Notes: a model not told the origin generated them from the sequence alone. A stretch of 64,000 nt of DNA from Peribacillus sp. FSL E2-0218 (GCF_037992945.1 NZ_CP150304.1:1739501-1803500); one strand, 5' to 3'. Positions 52,733 to 61,240 are shown, counted from the stretch's first letter. Numbers and translations are program-made.

Positions 52733-54292
52733 ATGGAACCCATGACAATCATCTTCACTTTGCTTGGCCTAATCGTCGGTGCAGTTGTTGGTTATTTTAT
52801 TCACAAATCAAAATTTGAGAGTAAAATAGCAGGGGCAAAGGGCTCTGCAGAACACATCCTTGAGGATGCAAAACGTGAAGCGGACGCACTTAAGAAAGAA
52901 GCCTTGTTGGAAGCAAAAGATGAAATTCATAAAATTCGTTCAGATTCTGATCGGGAATCCCGTGAAAGAAGGAATGAATTACAAAAACAAGAAAATCGGT
53001 TATTGCAAAGAGAAGAGAATCTGGACCGTAAGGATGATACGTTAGACAAACGTGAAAACCTTTTGGAGAAAAAAGAAGATTCTCTAAACCAAAGACAACA
53101 GCATATTGAAGAGATGGAAAGCAAAGTGGACGAGACGGTTCGTAAGCAGCAAACAGAGCTTGAACGTGTTTCAGGTTTAACTCGTGAAGAAGCTAAAGCA
53201 ATCATTATAGACCGAATGGAAAACGAGCTGGCTCACGATGTAGCGCTTATGATTAAAGAAAGTGATACCCGTGCCAAAGAAGAAGCTGATAAAAAAGCAA
53301 AAGAAGTTCTTTCTCTTGCCATTCAGCGTTGTGCGGCTGATCATGTTGCAGAAACCACCGTTTCTGTAGTGAATCTTCCAAATGATGAAATGAAAGGACG
53401 GATAATCGGACGTGAAGGACGAAATATCCGGACGCTAGAAACGCTAACAGGTATTGACCTTATTATTGATGATACTCCTGAAGCTGTCATTTTATCTGGA
53501 TTTGATCCAATTAGACGTGAAACGGCACGCTTGGCTCTTGAAAAACTTGTTCAGGACGGACGGATCCATCCGGCTCGAATTGAAGAAATGGTAGACAAAG
53601 CAAGACGTGAGGTAGATGAACATATTCGTGAAATTGGTGAACAAACAACTTTCGAGGTTGGCGTTCACGGTCTCCATCCAGACCTTATCAAAATACTGGG
53701 ACGTTTGAAGTTCCGTACAAGTTACGGACAAAACGTGCTTAAGCATTCCATTGAAGTGGCCCAGCTTTCAGGGTTGCTGGCTGCTGAGCTTGGAGAGGAT
53801 GAAGTCCTTGCCCGTCGTGCCGGTTTATTGCATGATATCGGGAAAGCGATCGATCATGAAGTGGAAGGCAGCCACGTTGAAATAGGCGTGGAATTGGCAA
53901 CTAAGTATAAAGAGCATCCTACTGTCATTAACAGCATCGCTTCACATCATGGCGATACGGAGCCAACTTCCATTATTTCAGTGCTTGTTGCAGCCGCTGA
54001 TGCTTTATCAGCTGCAAGGCCGGGCGCTAGAAGTGAAACACTTGAAAATTACATTAGAAGACTTGAAAAGCTTGAGGAGATTTCCGAATCCTACGATGGA
54101 GTGGAAAAATCATTTGCGATTCAAGCCGGGCGCGAAGTGCGGATTCTAGTGAAACCAGAGCAAATAGATGATCTTTCGGCCCATCGACTCGCACGTGATA
54201 TCCGCAAACGGATTGAAGAAGAGCTCGATTACCCAGGTCATATAAAAGTCACGGTCATCCGTGAAACAAGAGCAGTCGAATACGCTAAATAA
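52733..54292 (+). CDS. rny: Ribonuclease Y
   Basis: Membrane-anchored endoribonuclease that starts mRNA decay in Bacillus. 519 residues: N-terminal membrane helix (about 5-25), long coiled coil (about 30-190, dense in Lys/Glu/Arg), KH domain (MKGRIIGREGRNIRTLETLTG), and HD domain with LLHDIGKAIDHE (catalytic HD at 367-368). ATG 52733 with GGGGAGGTGA. RicA, encoded at 63.2 kb, is a known regulator of RNase Y. Confidence 0.97.
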   Translation: MEPMTIIFTLLGLIVGAVVGYFIHKSKFESKIAGAKGSAEHILEDAKREADALKKEALLEAKDEIHKIRSDSDRESRERRNELQKQENRLLQREENLDRKDDTLDKRENLLEKKEDSLNQRQQHIEEMESKVDETVRKQQTELERVSGLTREEAKAIIIDRMENELAHDVALMIKESDTRAKEEADKKAKEVLSLAIQRCAADHVAETTVSVVNLPNDEMKGRIIGREGRNIRTLETLTGIDLIIDDTPEAVILSGFDPIRRETARLALEKLVQDGRIHPARIEEMVDKARREVDEHIREIGEQTTFEVGVHGLHPDLIKILGRLKFRTSYGQNVLKHSIEVAQLSGLLAAELGEDEVLARRAGLLHDIGKAIDHEVEGSHVEIGVELATKYKEHPTVINSIASHHGDTEPTSIISVLVAAADALSAARPGARSETLENYIRRLEKLEEISESYDGVEKSFAIQAGREVRILVKPEQIDDLSAHRLARDIRKRIEEELDYPGHIKVTVIRETRAVEYAK

Positions 54293-54301
54293 AAGTCGTT
54301 A

Positions 54302-54341
54302 AAGAAAAAGCGAAGAGGGGGAAACCTCTTCGCTTTTTCTT
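54302..54341 (+). terminator. Terminator after rny
   Basis: A 17-bp stem: AAGAAAAAGCGAAGAGG with CCTCTTCGCTTTTTCTT. Confidence 0.92.
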
Positions 54342-54361
54342 GTTTTTAACAGGTAACGGCT

Positions 54362-54390
54362 CCGATATTCATCCGATATTATGTTACAAT
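54362..54390 (+). promoter_or_regulatory. Candidate promoter with direct repeat before ymdB
   Basis: TGTTACAAT extended -10 (54382-54390), preceded by CCGATATT twice with an 11-nt period (54362-54369, 54373-54380), which fits an operator on one helix face. Confidence 0.4.
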
Positions 54391-54442
54391 ACATACTTGA
54401 TATTCTTATCACGAGAAATGTGAATCTAGAAAGGGTTTTACA

Positions 54443-55240
54443 ATGAAACTGCTATTTATTGGAGATGTCGTAGGGTCTCTAGGCCGTGAAATGGTTCAAG
54501 AATACCTTCCGAAATTAAAGGAAAAGCATCGGCCGCATATTACGGTCATCAATGGGGAAAATGCGGCAAGTGGCCGTGGAATCACGGAAAAGATTTACCG
54601 AAACTTTTTAGAGTGGGGCGCACAGGCGGTGACAATGGGAAACCATACATGGGATAATCGCGATATATTCAATTTCATTGATGATGCGAAATATCTCGTC
54701 CGTCCAGCAAACTTTCCTGACGGTGCACCGGGAGAAGGAATGAAATTTTTAAAATGGAACCAGCAGGAAATTGCGGTCATCAATTTACAAGCCAGGACAT
54801 TCATGCCGGATTTAGATTGTCCATTCAAAAAAGCGGAGGAGCTTGTGGCGATGGCGCAAAAAAGGACACCCATCATCTTTGTTGATTTTCATGGTGAAGC
54901 AACAAGCGAAAAGCAGGCTATGGGGTGGTTCCTTGATGGCAAAGTTACAGCCGTTGCCGGAACGCATACACACGTTCAGACTGCCGATAACCGCATATTG
55001 CCTGCGGGAACTGCTTACATATCGGATGTGGGCATGACAGGGCCGTATGATGGTGTCCTTGGCATGGAAAGAGGCGCGGTGCTCCAACGGTTCCTGACAA
55101 GCCTTCCTGTCCGTTTCGAGGTGCCTAAGGAGGGCAGGACCCTATTAAGTGCGATCCTTTTGGAAATCGATGACAAAACCGGTAAGGCAAAAAAAATAGA
55201 TAGGATCCTCATTAATGAGGATCATCCCTTTTATCATTGA
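54443..55240 (+). CDS. ymdB: Metallophosphoesterase YmdB
   Basis: 2',3'-cAMP phosphodiesterase controlling biofilm and motility decisions in B. subtilis. 265 residues, dimetal site with Asp8 (GDVVG), Glu39 and Asn40 (NGENAA) and GNHTWDN at 66-72 (Asn67, His68), HTHVQTAD near residue 175. Conserved neighbour of rny and spoVS. SD AAAGGG. Confidence 0.95.
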   Translation: MKLLFIGDVVGSLGREMVQEYLPKLKEKHRPHITVINGENAASGRGITEKIYRNFLEWGAQAVTMGNHTWDNRDIFNFIDDAKYLVRPANFPDGAPGEGMKFLKWNQQEIAVINLQARTFMPDLDCPFKKAEELVAMAQKRTPIIFVDFHGEATSEKQAMGWFLDGKVTAVAGTHTHVQTADNRILPAGTAYISDVGMTGPYDGVLGMERGAVLQRFLTSLPVRFEVPKEGRTLLSAILLEIDDKTGKAKKIDRILINEDHPFYH

Positions 55241-55254
55241 TTGATTAAATGAGG

Positions 55255-55289
55255 TGGATGGACAGTCAAATGCTGTCCATCCATTTTTT
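55255..55289 (+). terminator. Terminator after ymdB
   Basis: TGGATGGACAG/CTGTCCATCCA, 7-nt loop, then TTTTTT. Confidence 0.92.
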
Positions 55290-55371
55290 CATTCCATATA
55301 AATCTTGTTGGACAATCCCGGTTTTCTTTGTCATACAAGTTTTACTTGATGAATATAGTAGCAGTGGAAAG

Positions 55372-55380
55372 TGTTATAAC
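55372..55380 (+). promoter_or_regulatory. Candidate -10 for spoVS
   Basis: TGTTATAAC extended -10 about 49 nt upstream of spoVS. B. subtilis spoVS uses sigma-H, but no clear sigma-H pair was seen here. Confidence 0.35.
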
Positions 55381-55428
55381 TATTGAGCCTATGATCATAA
55401 TCGGCAGGGAAGACAAGGAGGACTAGGA

Positions 55429-55689
55429 ATGGAAATATTAAAGGTTTCAGCAAAATCTAATCCTAATTCTGTAGCAGGCGCACTAGCGGGAGTGCTCAGG
55501 GAAAGAGGGGCAGCCGAAATTCAAGCTATCGGTGCAGGTGCGTTAAATCAAGCCGTCAAGGCAGTAGCAATCGCAAGAGGATTCGTCGCACCTAGTGGAG
55601 TTGACTTGATTTGTATTCCTGCCTTTACAGATATACTTATTGATGGTGAAGAGAGAACGGCTATAAAGTTAATCATTGAACCAAGATAA
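55429..55689 (+). CDS. spoVS: Stage V sporulation protein S
   Basis: 86-residue Alba-like protein: MEILKVSAKSNPNSVAGALA and a C-terminal LIDGEERTAIKLIIEPR, near-identical across Bacillus. Needed for spore coat assembly and timing of septation; probably binds nucleic acid. SD AAGGAGG. Confidence 0.97.
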   Translation: MEILKVSAKSNPNSVAGALAGVLRERGAAEIQAIGAGALNQAVKAVAIARGFVAPSGVDLICIPAFTDILIDGEERTAIKLIIEPR

Positions 55690-55705
55690 CTTCATGAAGG
55701 GGTGT

Positions 55706-55738
55706 CCTGTTTGTCCATTGGCGAGCAGGCTCTTTTTT
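55706..55738 (+). terminator. Terminator after spoVS
   Basis: CCTGTTTG/CGAGCAGG stem (two G-U pairs), 8-nt loop, then CTCTTTTTT. Confidence 0.75.
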
Positions 55739-55766
55739 GTCTTAAAATGACGGTACGGATTATAAT
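55737..55766 (+). promoter_or_regulatory. Promoter for the dipeptidase gene
   Basis: TTGTCT (55737-55742), 18 bp, TATAAT (55761-55766); the -35 abuts the spoVS terminator. Confidence 0.6.
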
Positions 55767-55813
55767 GGAACATGTATACATTAAATGAATGCGGACAGGA
55801 AGGGGGGATCACG

Positions 55814-56749
55814 TTGGCGATTTTTGATGCACATTGTGATGTGTTAATGAAGATGTTCATCGATCCGGAACTATCTTTTTTGGATAGTGACACTTTACAT
55901 ATAACCAAGCGGGGATTATTGGATGAAGGGGGAAAAGTCCAATGTTTTGCGATATACATCCCTGAAAAAGTCCATCCGGATATGAGATTCCAGGCTGCAT
56001 TGGCCATGGTTGATATTTTTCATGAAAAGGTAGTATCTGAGCCAGAAATGAAATTCGTTAAGACGAAGTCTGACATTGAATCTCTTAAAGAAACTGAAAT
56101 CGGTGCAGTGCTGACGCTGGAAGGATGCGATTGCATCGGGAATGATTTATTGAAATTGAAAACGCTCCTTCACCTTGGCGTTACCTCTGTGGGGCTAACA
56201 TGGAATCACGCGAACCTGGTAGCTGATGGGGCATTGGAAACGAGGGGAGCGGGTTTAACGGATTTTGGGGCAGAGGTGGTGACCTTGTTAAATGAGAAGG
56301 CAATTTGGTGCGACGTATCTCATTTATCAGAAGCTGGATTTTGGGACACCATAAAGAGAGCGGAATTTCCCATTGCCTCCCATTCCAATGCACATTCTCT
56401 TTGTTCCCATCCGCGAAATTTAAAAGACAGCCAAATAAGAGCCCTTTTACAAAAAAACGGAGTGATTGGGGTAACCTTTGTCCCGCAATTTTTATCCGAT
56501 GGTGACTCTGCTTCGATAAAGGATATTGTGGGGCATATAGATCATATATGCAGTTTAGGGGGAGAGCATCAAATTGGATTGGGATCGGACTTTGATGGCA
56601 TCGATCATATGGTGGAAAATCTAACCTCATATAAGGATTATCATAATTTGATCAATGAATTGAACAGGCTTTATTCCAGTGAGTTTGTCAATGGGCTTCT
56701 TTTTGGGAATTTCGCGCGTCACTTTCCTGGAAAAACGGAAAGATTTTAG
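55814..56749 (+). CDS. M19 (membrane) dipeptidase
   Basis: Zinc-dependent dipeptidase of the renal dipeptidase family, 311 residues. Metal ligands: HCD in FDAHCDVL near residue 6, Glu in LTLEGCD, His in ASHSN and the GLGSDFDGID motif. No signal peptide is seen, so it is probably cytosolic. TTG start at 55814 follows AAGGGGGG and gives MAIFDAHCD; the longer frame from 55772 lacks an SD. B. subtilis has no such gene here, from memory; possible roles are dipeptide or D,D-dipeptide turnover. Confidence 0.9.
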   Translation: MAIFDAHCDVLMKMFIDPELSFLDSDTLHITKRGLLDEGGKVQCFAIYIPEKVHPDMRFQAALAMVDIFHEKVVSEPEMKFVKTKSDIESLKETEIGAVLTLEGCDCIGNDLLKLKTLLHLGVTSVGLTWNHANLVADGALETRGAGLTDFGAEVVTLLNEKAIWCDVSHLSEAGFWDTIKRAEFPIASHSNAHSLCSHPRNLKDSQIRALLQKNGVIGVTFVPQFLSDGDSASIKDIVGHIDHICSLGGEHQIGLGSDFDGIDHMVENLTSYKDYHNLINELNRLYSSEFVNGLLFGNFARHFPGKTERF

Positions 56750-56848
56750 AAGATGTTTAATTCATACTATATAGATATGAATAAATATTCTGAAAATATA
56801 AAAAATAGAATCAAAAAGGTTGCAATTTAATGATTTAACCGATAGAAT

Positions 56849-56862
56849 TGAAAGCGTTTAGT
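56849..56862. promoter_or_regulatory. Weak cre-like site before korAB
   Basis: TGAAAGCGTTTAGT matches the left half and centre of the CcpA cre consensus but not its last two bases. Confidence 0.3.
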
Positions 56863-56895
56863 ACACCTTTCCTAAATTAGAACGATTTAATATAC

Positions 56896-56955
56896 ATAAA
56901 CGAATGTTCTGAAGAGAGGTGCATTTAAATGCATTTATATACGAACGTTCTAAAG
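56896..56955 (+). repeat. Duplicated 19-nt element before korA
   Basis: ATAAACGAATGTTCTGAAG (56896-56914) and ATATACGAACGTTCTAAAG (56937-56955) agree at 16 of 19 positions. Each is followed by an SD-like purine run, and TGCATTTAAATGCA, a perfect palindrome (56920-56933), lies between. Confidence 0.7.
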
Positions 56956-56970
56956 GAGTGTAAGACATGA
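56929..56970 (+). CDS. Possible leader peptide of korAB (13 codons)
   Basis: ATG at 56929 with a good SD, GAGAGGTG (56914-56921), 7 nt upstream. It encodes MHLYTNVLKECKT and ends in a TGA that overlaps the korA start (ATGA). This is the layout of a translationally coupled leader ORF. No terminator or run of one amino acid points to classic attenuation. Could be chance: the second copy of the duplicated element supplies the korA SD. Confidence 0.45.
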   Translation: MHLYTNVLKECKT

Positions 56971-58724
56971 TCAATCAACTTTCATGGAAAGTTGGCGGAC
57001 AACAAGGTGAAGGTATTGAAAGTACAGGAGAGATTTTCTGTATTGCCCTCAATCGCTTAGGATATTACTTGTATGGCTACCGTCATTTCTCATCCCGAAT
57101 CAAGGGTGGACACACGAATAATAAAATTCGTGTAAGTACTACCGAAACTCGTGCTATCTCTGATGATTTAGACATCTTAGTCGCTTTTGACCAAGAAACG
57201 ATTGACGTCAATTATAAAGAATTACATGAGGGTGGCATCATAATCGCGGATGCAAAATTCAAACCTGTCTGCCCAGAAGATACGAAGGCAGAATTATATA
57301 TTGTTCCATTTACTGAAATTGCAGCAGAGCTAGGAACATCATTAATGAAAAACATGGTTGCCATCGGTGCGACTTGTGCAGTCCTTGGAATGGAAATTTC
57401 CGTTTTCAACGATGTTGTTGATGAAATATTCGGCCGTAAAGGCGAAGAAATCGTCAAGAAGAACATGGATGCCATTACCGCTGGCTACAAGGCAATGGAA
57501 GTCTTGCTTGGAGAAAAACTGGGTGCAATGGAGCTGGAAAAGGCAGATGGACAAAAACGATTGTTCATGATCGGTAACGATGCCATCGCATTGGGCGCAG
57601 TTGCAGGCGGTTGCCGCTTCATGGCGGCCTATCCAATTACCCCCGCTTCGGAAATCATGGAATACCTGATAAAAAAACTTCCGCAATTGGGCGGGACGGT
57701 CATCCAGACTGAAGATGAAATTGCGGCAGCTACAATGGCGATAGGGGCAAACTATGGCGGTGTTCGTGCCATCACGGCTTCAGCTGGTCCTGGACTATCC
57801 TTGAAGATGGAAGCGATTGGTTTGGCTGGCATTACCGAAACGCCGATCGTCATTGTCGATACGCAACGTGGCGGTCCATCCACTGGGCTTCCTACGAAGC
57901 AGGAGCAATCGGATTTGATGGCCATGATTTACGGCACACACGGTGAAATCCCTAAAATCGTCATGGCTCCAAGTACTGTTGAGGAAGCTTTTTATGATAC
58001 GGCAGAAGCATTCAACCTCGCAGAAGAATATCAATGCCCAGTCATCGTATTATCGGACTTGCAGCTTTCTTTAGGTAAACAGACGGTTCAGCCGCTTGAT
58101 TACAGTAAAGTGGAAATAAGGCGCGGGAAATTGGTGGACCATGAAATTGAAGAGTCTGAAAACAAGTCATACTTCAAGCGCTATGAAGTCACGCAAGACG
58201 GTGTTTCACCTCGAGTCGTACCTGGTATGAAAAACGGTATCCACCATGTTACGGGAGTTGAGCATGATGAAACCGGAAGACCTTCGGAGACGGCTTTGAA
58301 TCGTAAGGCGCAAATGGATAAACGGATGCGTAAGCTGGATAACTTAACGAATACATTCAATACACCGGTATACAAAAAAACTCCGCATGAAGAGGCGGAT
58401 TTATTAATACTTGGTTTTAATTCCACACGCGGGACGATCGACGAAGCGATCGGCCGATTAGAAACGGATGGCATGAAAGTGAACCATGCGCAAATCCGTT
58501 TGATACACCCATTCCCTGCTGATGAAGTCCTTTCTTTAGTGCAAGCGGCGAAGAAGGTAGTGGTTATCGAAAATAATGCGACCGGACAATTGGCTAATAT
58601 CATCAAGATGAATGTCGGGCATGTTAATAAAATCAAAAGCATCCTAAAATATGATGGCAATCCATTCCTCCCGCATGAAATTCACACACAATGCAAGGAG
58701 ATGTTCGAATATGGCAACGTTTAA
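56967..58724 (+). CDS. korA: 2-oxoacid:ferredoxin oxidoreductase subunit alpha (gamma-alpha fusion)
   Basis: With KorB oxidatively decarboxylates a 2-oxoacid (probably 2-oxoglutarate) to acyl-CoA while reducing ferredoxin. 585 residues: gamma domain at 1-190 (VGGQQGEGIESTGEIF, HFSSRIKGGHTNN), pyrimidine-binding alpha domain (GNDAIALGAVAGGCRFMAAY, YPITPASEIMEYL, about 205-390) and a C-terminal transketolase-like part. SD AAAGGAG. No ferredoxin domain in either subunit, so electrons must go to a separate ferredoxin. Confidence 0.94.
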   Translation: MINQLSWKVGGQQGEGIESTGEIFCIALNRLGYYLYGYRHFSSRIKGGHTNNKIRVSTTETRAISDDLDILVAFDQETIDVNYKELHEGGIIIADAKFKPVCPEDTKAELYIVPFTEIAAELGTSLMKNMVAIGATCAVLGMEISVFNDVVDEIFGRKGEEIVKKNMDAITAGYKAMEVLLGEKLGAMELEKADGQKRLFMIGNDAIALGAVAGGCRFMAAYPITPASEIMEYLIKKLPQLGGTVIQTEDEIAAATMAIGANYGGVRAITASAGPGLSLKMEAIGLAGITETPIVIVDTQRGGPSTGLPTKQEQSDLMAMIYGTHGEIPKIVMAPSTVEEAFYDTAEAFNLAEEYQCPVIVLSDLQLSLGKQTVQPLDYSKVEIRRGKLVDHEIEESENKSYFKRYEVTQDGVSPRVVPGMKNGIHHVTGVEHDETGRPSETALNRKAQMDKRMRKLDNLTNTFNTPVYKKTPHEEADLLILGFNSTRGTIDEAIGRLETDGMKVNHAQIRLIHPFPADEVLSLVQAAKKVVVIENNATGQLANIIKMNVGHVNKIKSILKYDGNPFLPHEIHTQCKEMFEYGNV

Positions 58725-59577
58725 AGAGTTCCGTAATGATGTAAAACCTAACTGGTGTCCTGGTTGCGGGGATTTCTCCGTTCAGGCTGCCATGCAGCGC
58801 GCGGCGGCTAATGTAGGGTTGGAACCAGAGAATTTGGCTGTCGTTTCCGGTATTGGCTGTTCAGGCCGGATATCTGGTTACATCAAGTCATATGGTTTCC
58901 ACGGCATCCATGGCCGCTCACTTCCAATCGCACAAGGAGTGAAAATGGCCAACCGTGAATTGACCGTTATAGCCTCTGGCGGTGACGGAGATGGCTTTGC
59001 AATCGGGATGGGTCATACCATCCATGCGATCCGCCGTAATATCGACATTACGTATATCGTCATGGATAACCAAATCTATGGATTGACAAAAGGGCAGACT
59101 TCCCCTCGATCAGCGGCAGGGTTCAAAACGAAGTCCACGCCGGAAGGATCGATTGAGCAGGCTGTTTCACCAATGGAATTGGCATTATCCGCCGGCGCAA
59201 CCTTTGTTGCCCAAAGCTTTTCCACTGACCTGAAGGACTTGACGGCAATCATTGAAGCGGGAATCAATCATAAAGGTTTCTCCTTCATCAATGTGTTCTC
59301 GCCTTGTGTAACATATAACAAAATCAATACGTATGATTGGTTTAAACAAAACTTAACGAAATTGAATACGATTGAAGGTTACGATTCTACAAATAAAGAA
59401 CAGGCCATGCAGACGCTGATGAAGCATGACAGCCTTGTGACGGGGATTATCTATCAAGATTCTTCCCGACCTTCTTACCAGGAATTGGTCCCTGGATATG
59501 CTGAAGAAGCTCTGAATAAATCAGACCTGACTCTGGATCAAGCTCATTTTGATAAGCTTGTTGCAGAATTCATGTGA
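58711..59577 (+). CDS. korB: 2-oxoacid:ferredoxin oxidoreductase subunit beta
   Basis: 288-residue thiamine diphosphate subunit: WCPGCGDFSVQ at residue 15, GIGCSGRISGY, and ThDP/Mg motif GGDGDGFAIGMGH with MDNQIYGLTKGQTSPRS following. ATG 58711 has AAGGAG 10 nt upstream and overlaps korA by 14 nt. The longer frame from 58651 lies wholly inside korA and has no SD. Confidence 0.94.
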   Translation: MATFKEFRNDVKPNWCPGCGDFSVQAAMQRAAANVGLEPENLAVVSGIGCSGRISGYIKSYGFHGIHGRSLPIAQGVKMANRELTVIASGGDGDGFAIGMGHTIHAIRRNIDITYIVMDNQIYGLTKGQTSPRSAAGFKTKSTPEGSIEQAVSPMELALSAGATFVAQSFSTDLKDLTAIIEAGINHKGFSFINVFSPCVTYNKINTYDWFKQNLTKLNTIEGYDSTNKEQAMQTLMKHDSLVTGIIYQDSSRPSYQELVPGYAEEALNKSDLTLDQAHFDKLVAEFM

Positions 59578-59583
59578 AAAATG

Positions 59584-59622
59584 AAAAGGGTTCACCCCTC
59601 AAGATGGGGTGAACCCTTTTTG
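59584..59622. terminator. Bidirectional terminator between korB and the minus-strand coat-like gene
   Basis: AAAAGGGTTCACCCC pairs with GGGGTGAACCCTTTT; T run on the right, and an A/T-rich flank on the left that reads as TTTTCATTTTT on the other strand. A second weak stem AGAGGG/CCCTCT at 59646-59666 lies nearer the minus-strand gene end. Confidence 0.88.
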
Positions 59623-59676
59623 TGTTCTATTGAAAAGCTGTTACAAGAGGGGATTCCTCACCCTCTCAGGTTTAGC

Positions 59677-59958
59677 TTACCAAAAGTTACGATTACATCC
59701 GCAGCCGAATGAGAAGAAATTGCAACGATTTCTTCTACAACAACAGTTATTATTGTTGTTGTTATTGTTGTTATTGTTATTGTGATGGTGATGATGGTGC
59801 TGCACGCGATTACAATCACGGTCATTATCGCGGTCCCGATCACGATCGTTGTCGCGTTTTTGACAACCTTTCACCGCACGACAAAAATCGTCTGCAATCC
59901 GATCGTTATCGTTATTGTTGTTGTTGTTATTATGGTGGTGATTATTGTTACATGACAT
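59677..59958 (-). CDS. Low-complexity Asn/His/Asp/Arg/Cys-rich protein, probable spore surface protein
   Basis: 93 residues on the minus strand. It starts MSCNNNHHH and a run of Asn, has a short non-repeated core IADDFCRAVKGCQKR, an Asp-Arg/Asn-Arg repeat block, six His, twelve Asn, and a Cys-rich tail with CCCRRNRC and FGCGCNRNFW. An AAGGAGTG SD 8 nt before ATG 59958 shows it is real; the upstream ATG at 59994 lacks one. Composition resembles small Cys/His-rich coat or exosporium proteins, but no family is recognised. The repeats are trinucleotide-based and prone to slippage. Confidence 0.75.
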   Translation of the reverse strand: MSCNNNHHHNNNNNNNDNDRIADDFCRAVKGCQKRDNDRDRDRDNDRDCNRVQHHHHHHNNNNNNNNNNNNCCCRRNRCNFFSFGCGCNRNFW

Positions 59959-60179
59959 ATAAGTCACTCCTTGGTTTGTTTTTTTGTTGTACAAGATATC
60001 TTATTCAAGAGCGGACAAGATGCTATAGAAACATGACCCATTTAATAAAAATGTACGTATGCCCCTAAAATCCAATGAGGTTGGTACACAAGCGATTATG
60101 GTATTTTTTAGAGTAGTATTTCATACATTTACATATTAAGGATGATGAAAGAAACAGCCCTATTTCAGGGGGAATGTAC

Positions 60180-61223
60180 ATGTTGAGAGGTAAAATGAAT
60201 GCAGTTGTCAAACATCACCGAGGTTATGGAGCACAACTGCAGGTTGTCGATATTCCGGTATTTCGTGAGGACGAGGTTTTGATTCGGGTAAACATGGCTT
60301 CAATCTGCGGAACGGACATCCATATATACACTTGGGATAAATGGTCACAGGGAAGAGTGAAACCGCCATATGTATTCGGACATGAATTTTCTGGGGAAGT
60401 AGTGGCAGTAGGAGCAAATGTGGCCAATGTATCAGTTGGTGATTCTGTTTCTGCAGAAACACATATTGTTTGCGGTAGATGCCGGCAATGTTTAACGGGG
60501 CAGTTTCATATTTGTAAACATACAAGCATAATCGGTGTCGATACACATGGATGCTTTTCGGAGTATGTGGCGCTGCCGGCCAAGAACCTATGGAAAAATC
60601 CAATCGATATGCCCACCGATATTGCTACCATCCAAGAACCGATGGGGAATGCGGTCCATTCCGTGCTTGCTGGCGATGTACTTGGCAAAACGGTAGCCAT
60701 CATTGGTTGTGGACCGATTGGGCTGATGGCAGTGGCCGTGGCAAAGGCCGCGGGAGCTGACAAAGTGATCGCTCTTGATATAAATGAATATCGCCTTCAG
60801 CTTGCAAAAAAGATGGGAGCTACACACCTCATTCAATCGAACAAGGATGACCCTTTGGAGATCATCCAACGGCTTACAAATACGGACGGGGTGGATGTGG
60901 TTTGTGAAATGAGCGGCAATCCAGCAGCAATCGATCAAGGGTTTAAGATGGTGACAAATGGTGGAAGGGTATCCATCCTAAGTTTGCCAGCGCAGCCTGT
61001 CATGCTCAATATAACCGAGGATATTGTCTTCAAGGGCCTTACTGTCCAAGGAATCACCGGCAGGAAAATGTTCTCAACCTGGCAGCAGGTGTCAAGTTTG
61101 CTAGGAAGCGGGAAAGTGGATGTAAAACCGATGATTACGCACCGCTTCTCATTAAGCGACTTTGAAAAGGGCTTTGATTTGATGATAAAAGGTCAATGTG
61201 GCAAGGTACTCCTGATTCCCTAA
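60180..61223 (+). CDS. tdh: L-threonine 3-dehydrogenase
   Basis: Zinc alcohol dehydrogenase family enzyme oxidising threonine to 2-amino-3-ketobutyrate with NAD. 347 residues: SICGTDIHIY catalytic zinc, GHEFSG, structural zinc cysteines in HIVCGRCRQCLTGQFHIC, IGVDTHGCFSEY, and Rossmann GCGPIGLMAVAVAK. Three in-frame ATGs (60174, 60180, 60195) exist; 60180 gives the best spacing to AGGGGGA and matches relatives' length. The usual partner kbl is missing downstream. Confidence 0.92.
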   Translation: MLRGKMNAVVKHHRGYGAQLQVVDIPVFREDEVLIRVNMASICGTDIHIYTWDKWSQGRVKPPYVFGHEFSGEVVAVGANVANVSVGDSVSAETHIVCGRCRQCLTGQFHICKHTSIIGVDTHGCFSEYVALPAKNLWKNPIDMPTDIATIQEPMGNAVHSVLAGDVLGKTVAIIGCGPIGLMAVAVAKAAGADKVIALDINEYRLQLAKKMGATHLIQSNKDDPLEIIQRLTNTDGVDVVCEMSGNPAAIDQGFKMVTNGGRVSILSLPAQPVMLNITEDIVFKGLTVQGITGRKMFSTWQQVSSLLGSGKVDVKPMITHRFSLSDFEKGFDLMIKGQCGKVLLIP

Positions 61224-61240
61224 AGAGATAAAAGAATTCA

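Noticed and set aside
56937..56955. SOS box before korA
   Set aside because: CGAACGTTC lacks the 4-nt centre of the Bacillus LexA site, so the half-sites are wrongly spaced.
59709..60068. Plus-strand Cys/Tyr-rich ORF opposite the coat-like gene
   Set aside because: It is a frame shadow of the trinucleotide repeats, without an SD; the minus-strand frame has one.
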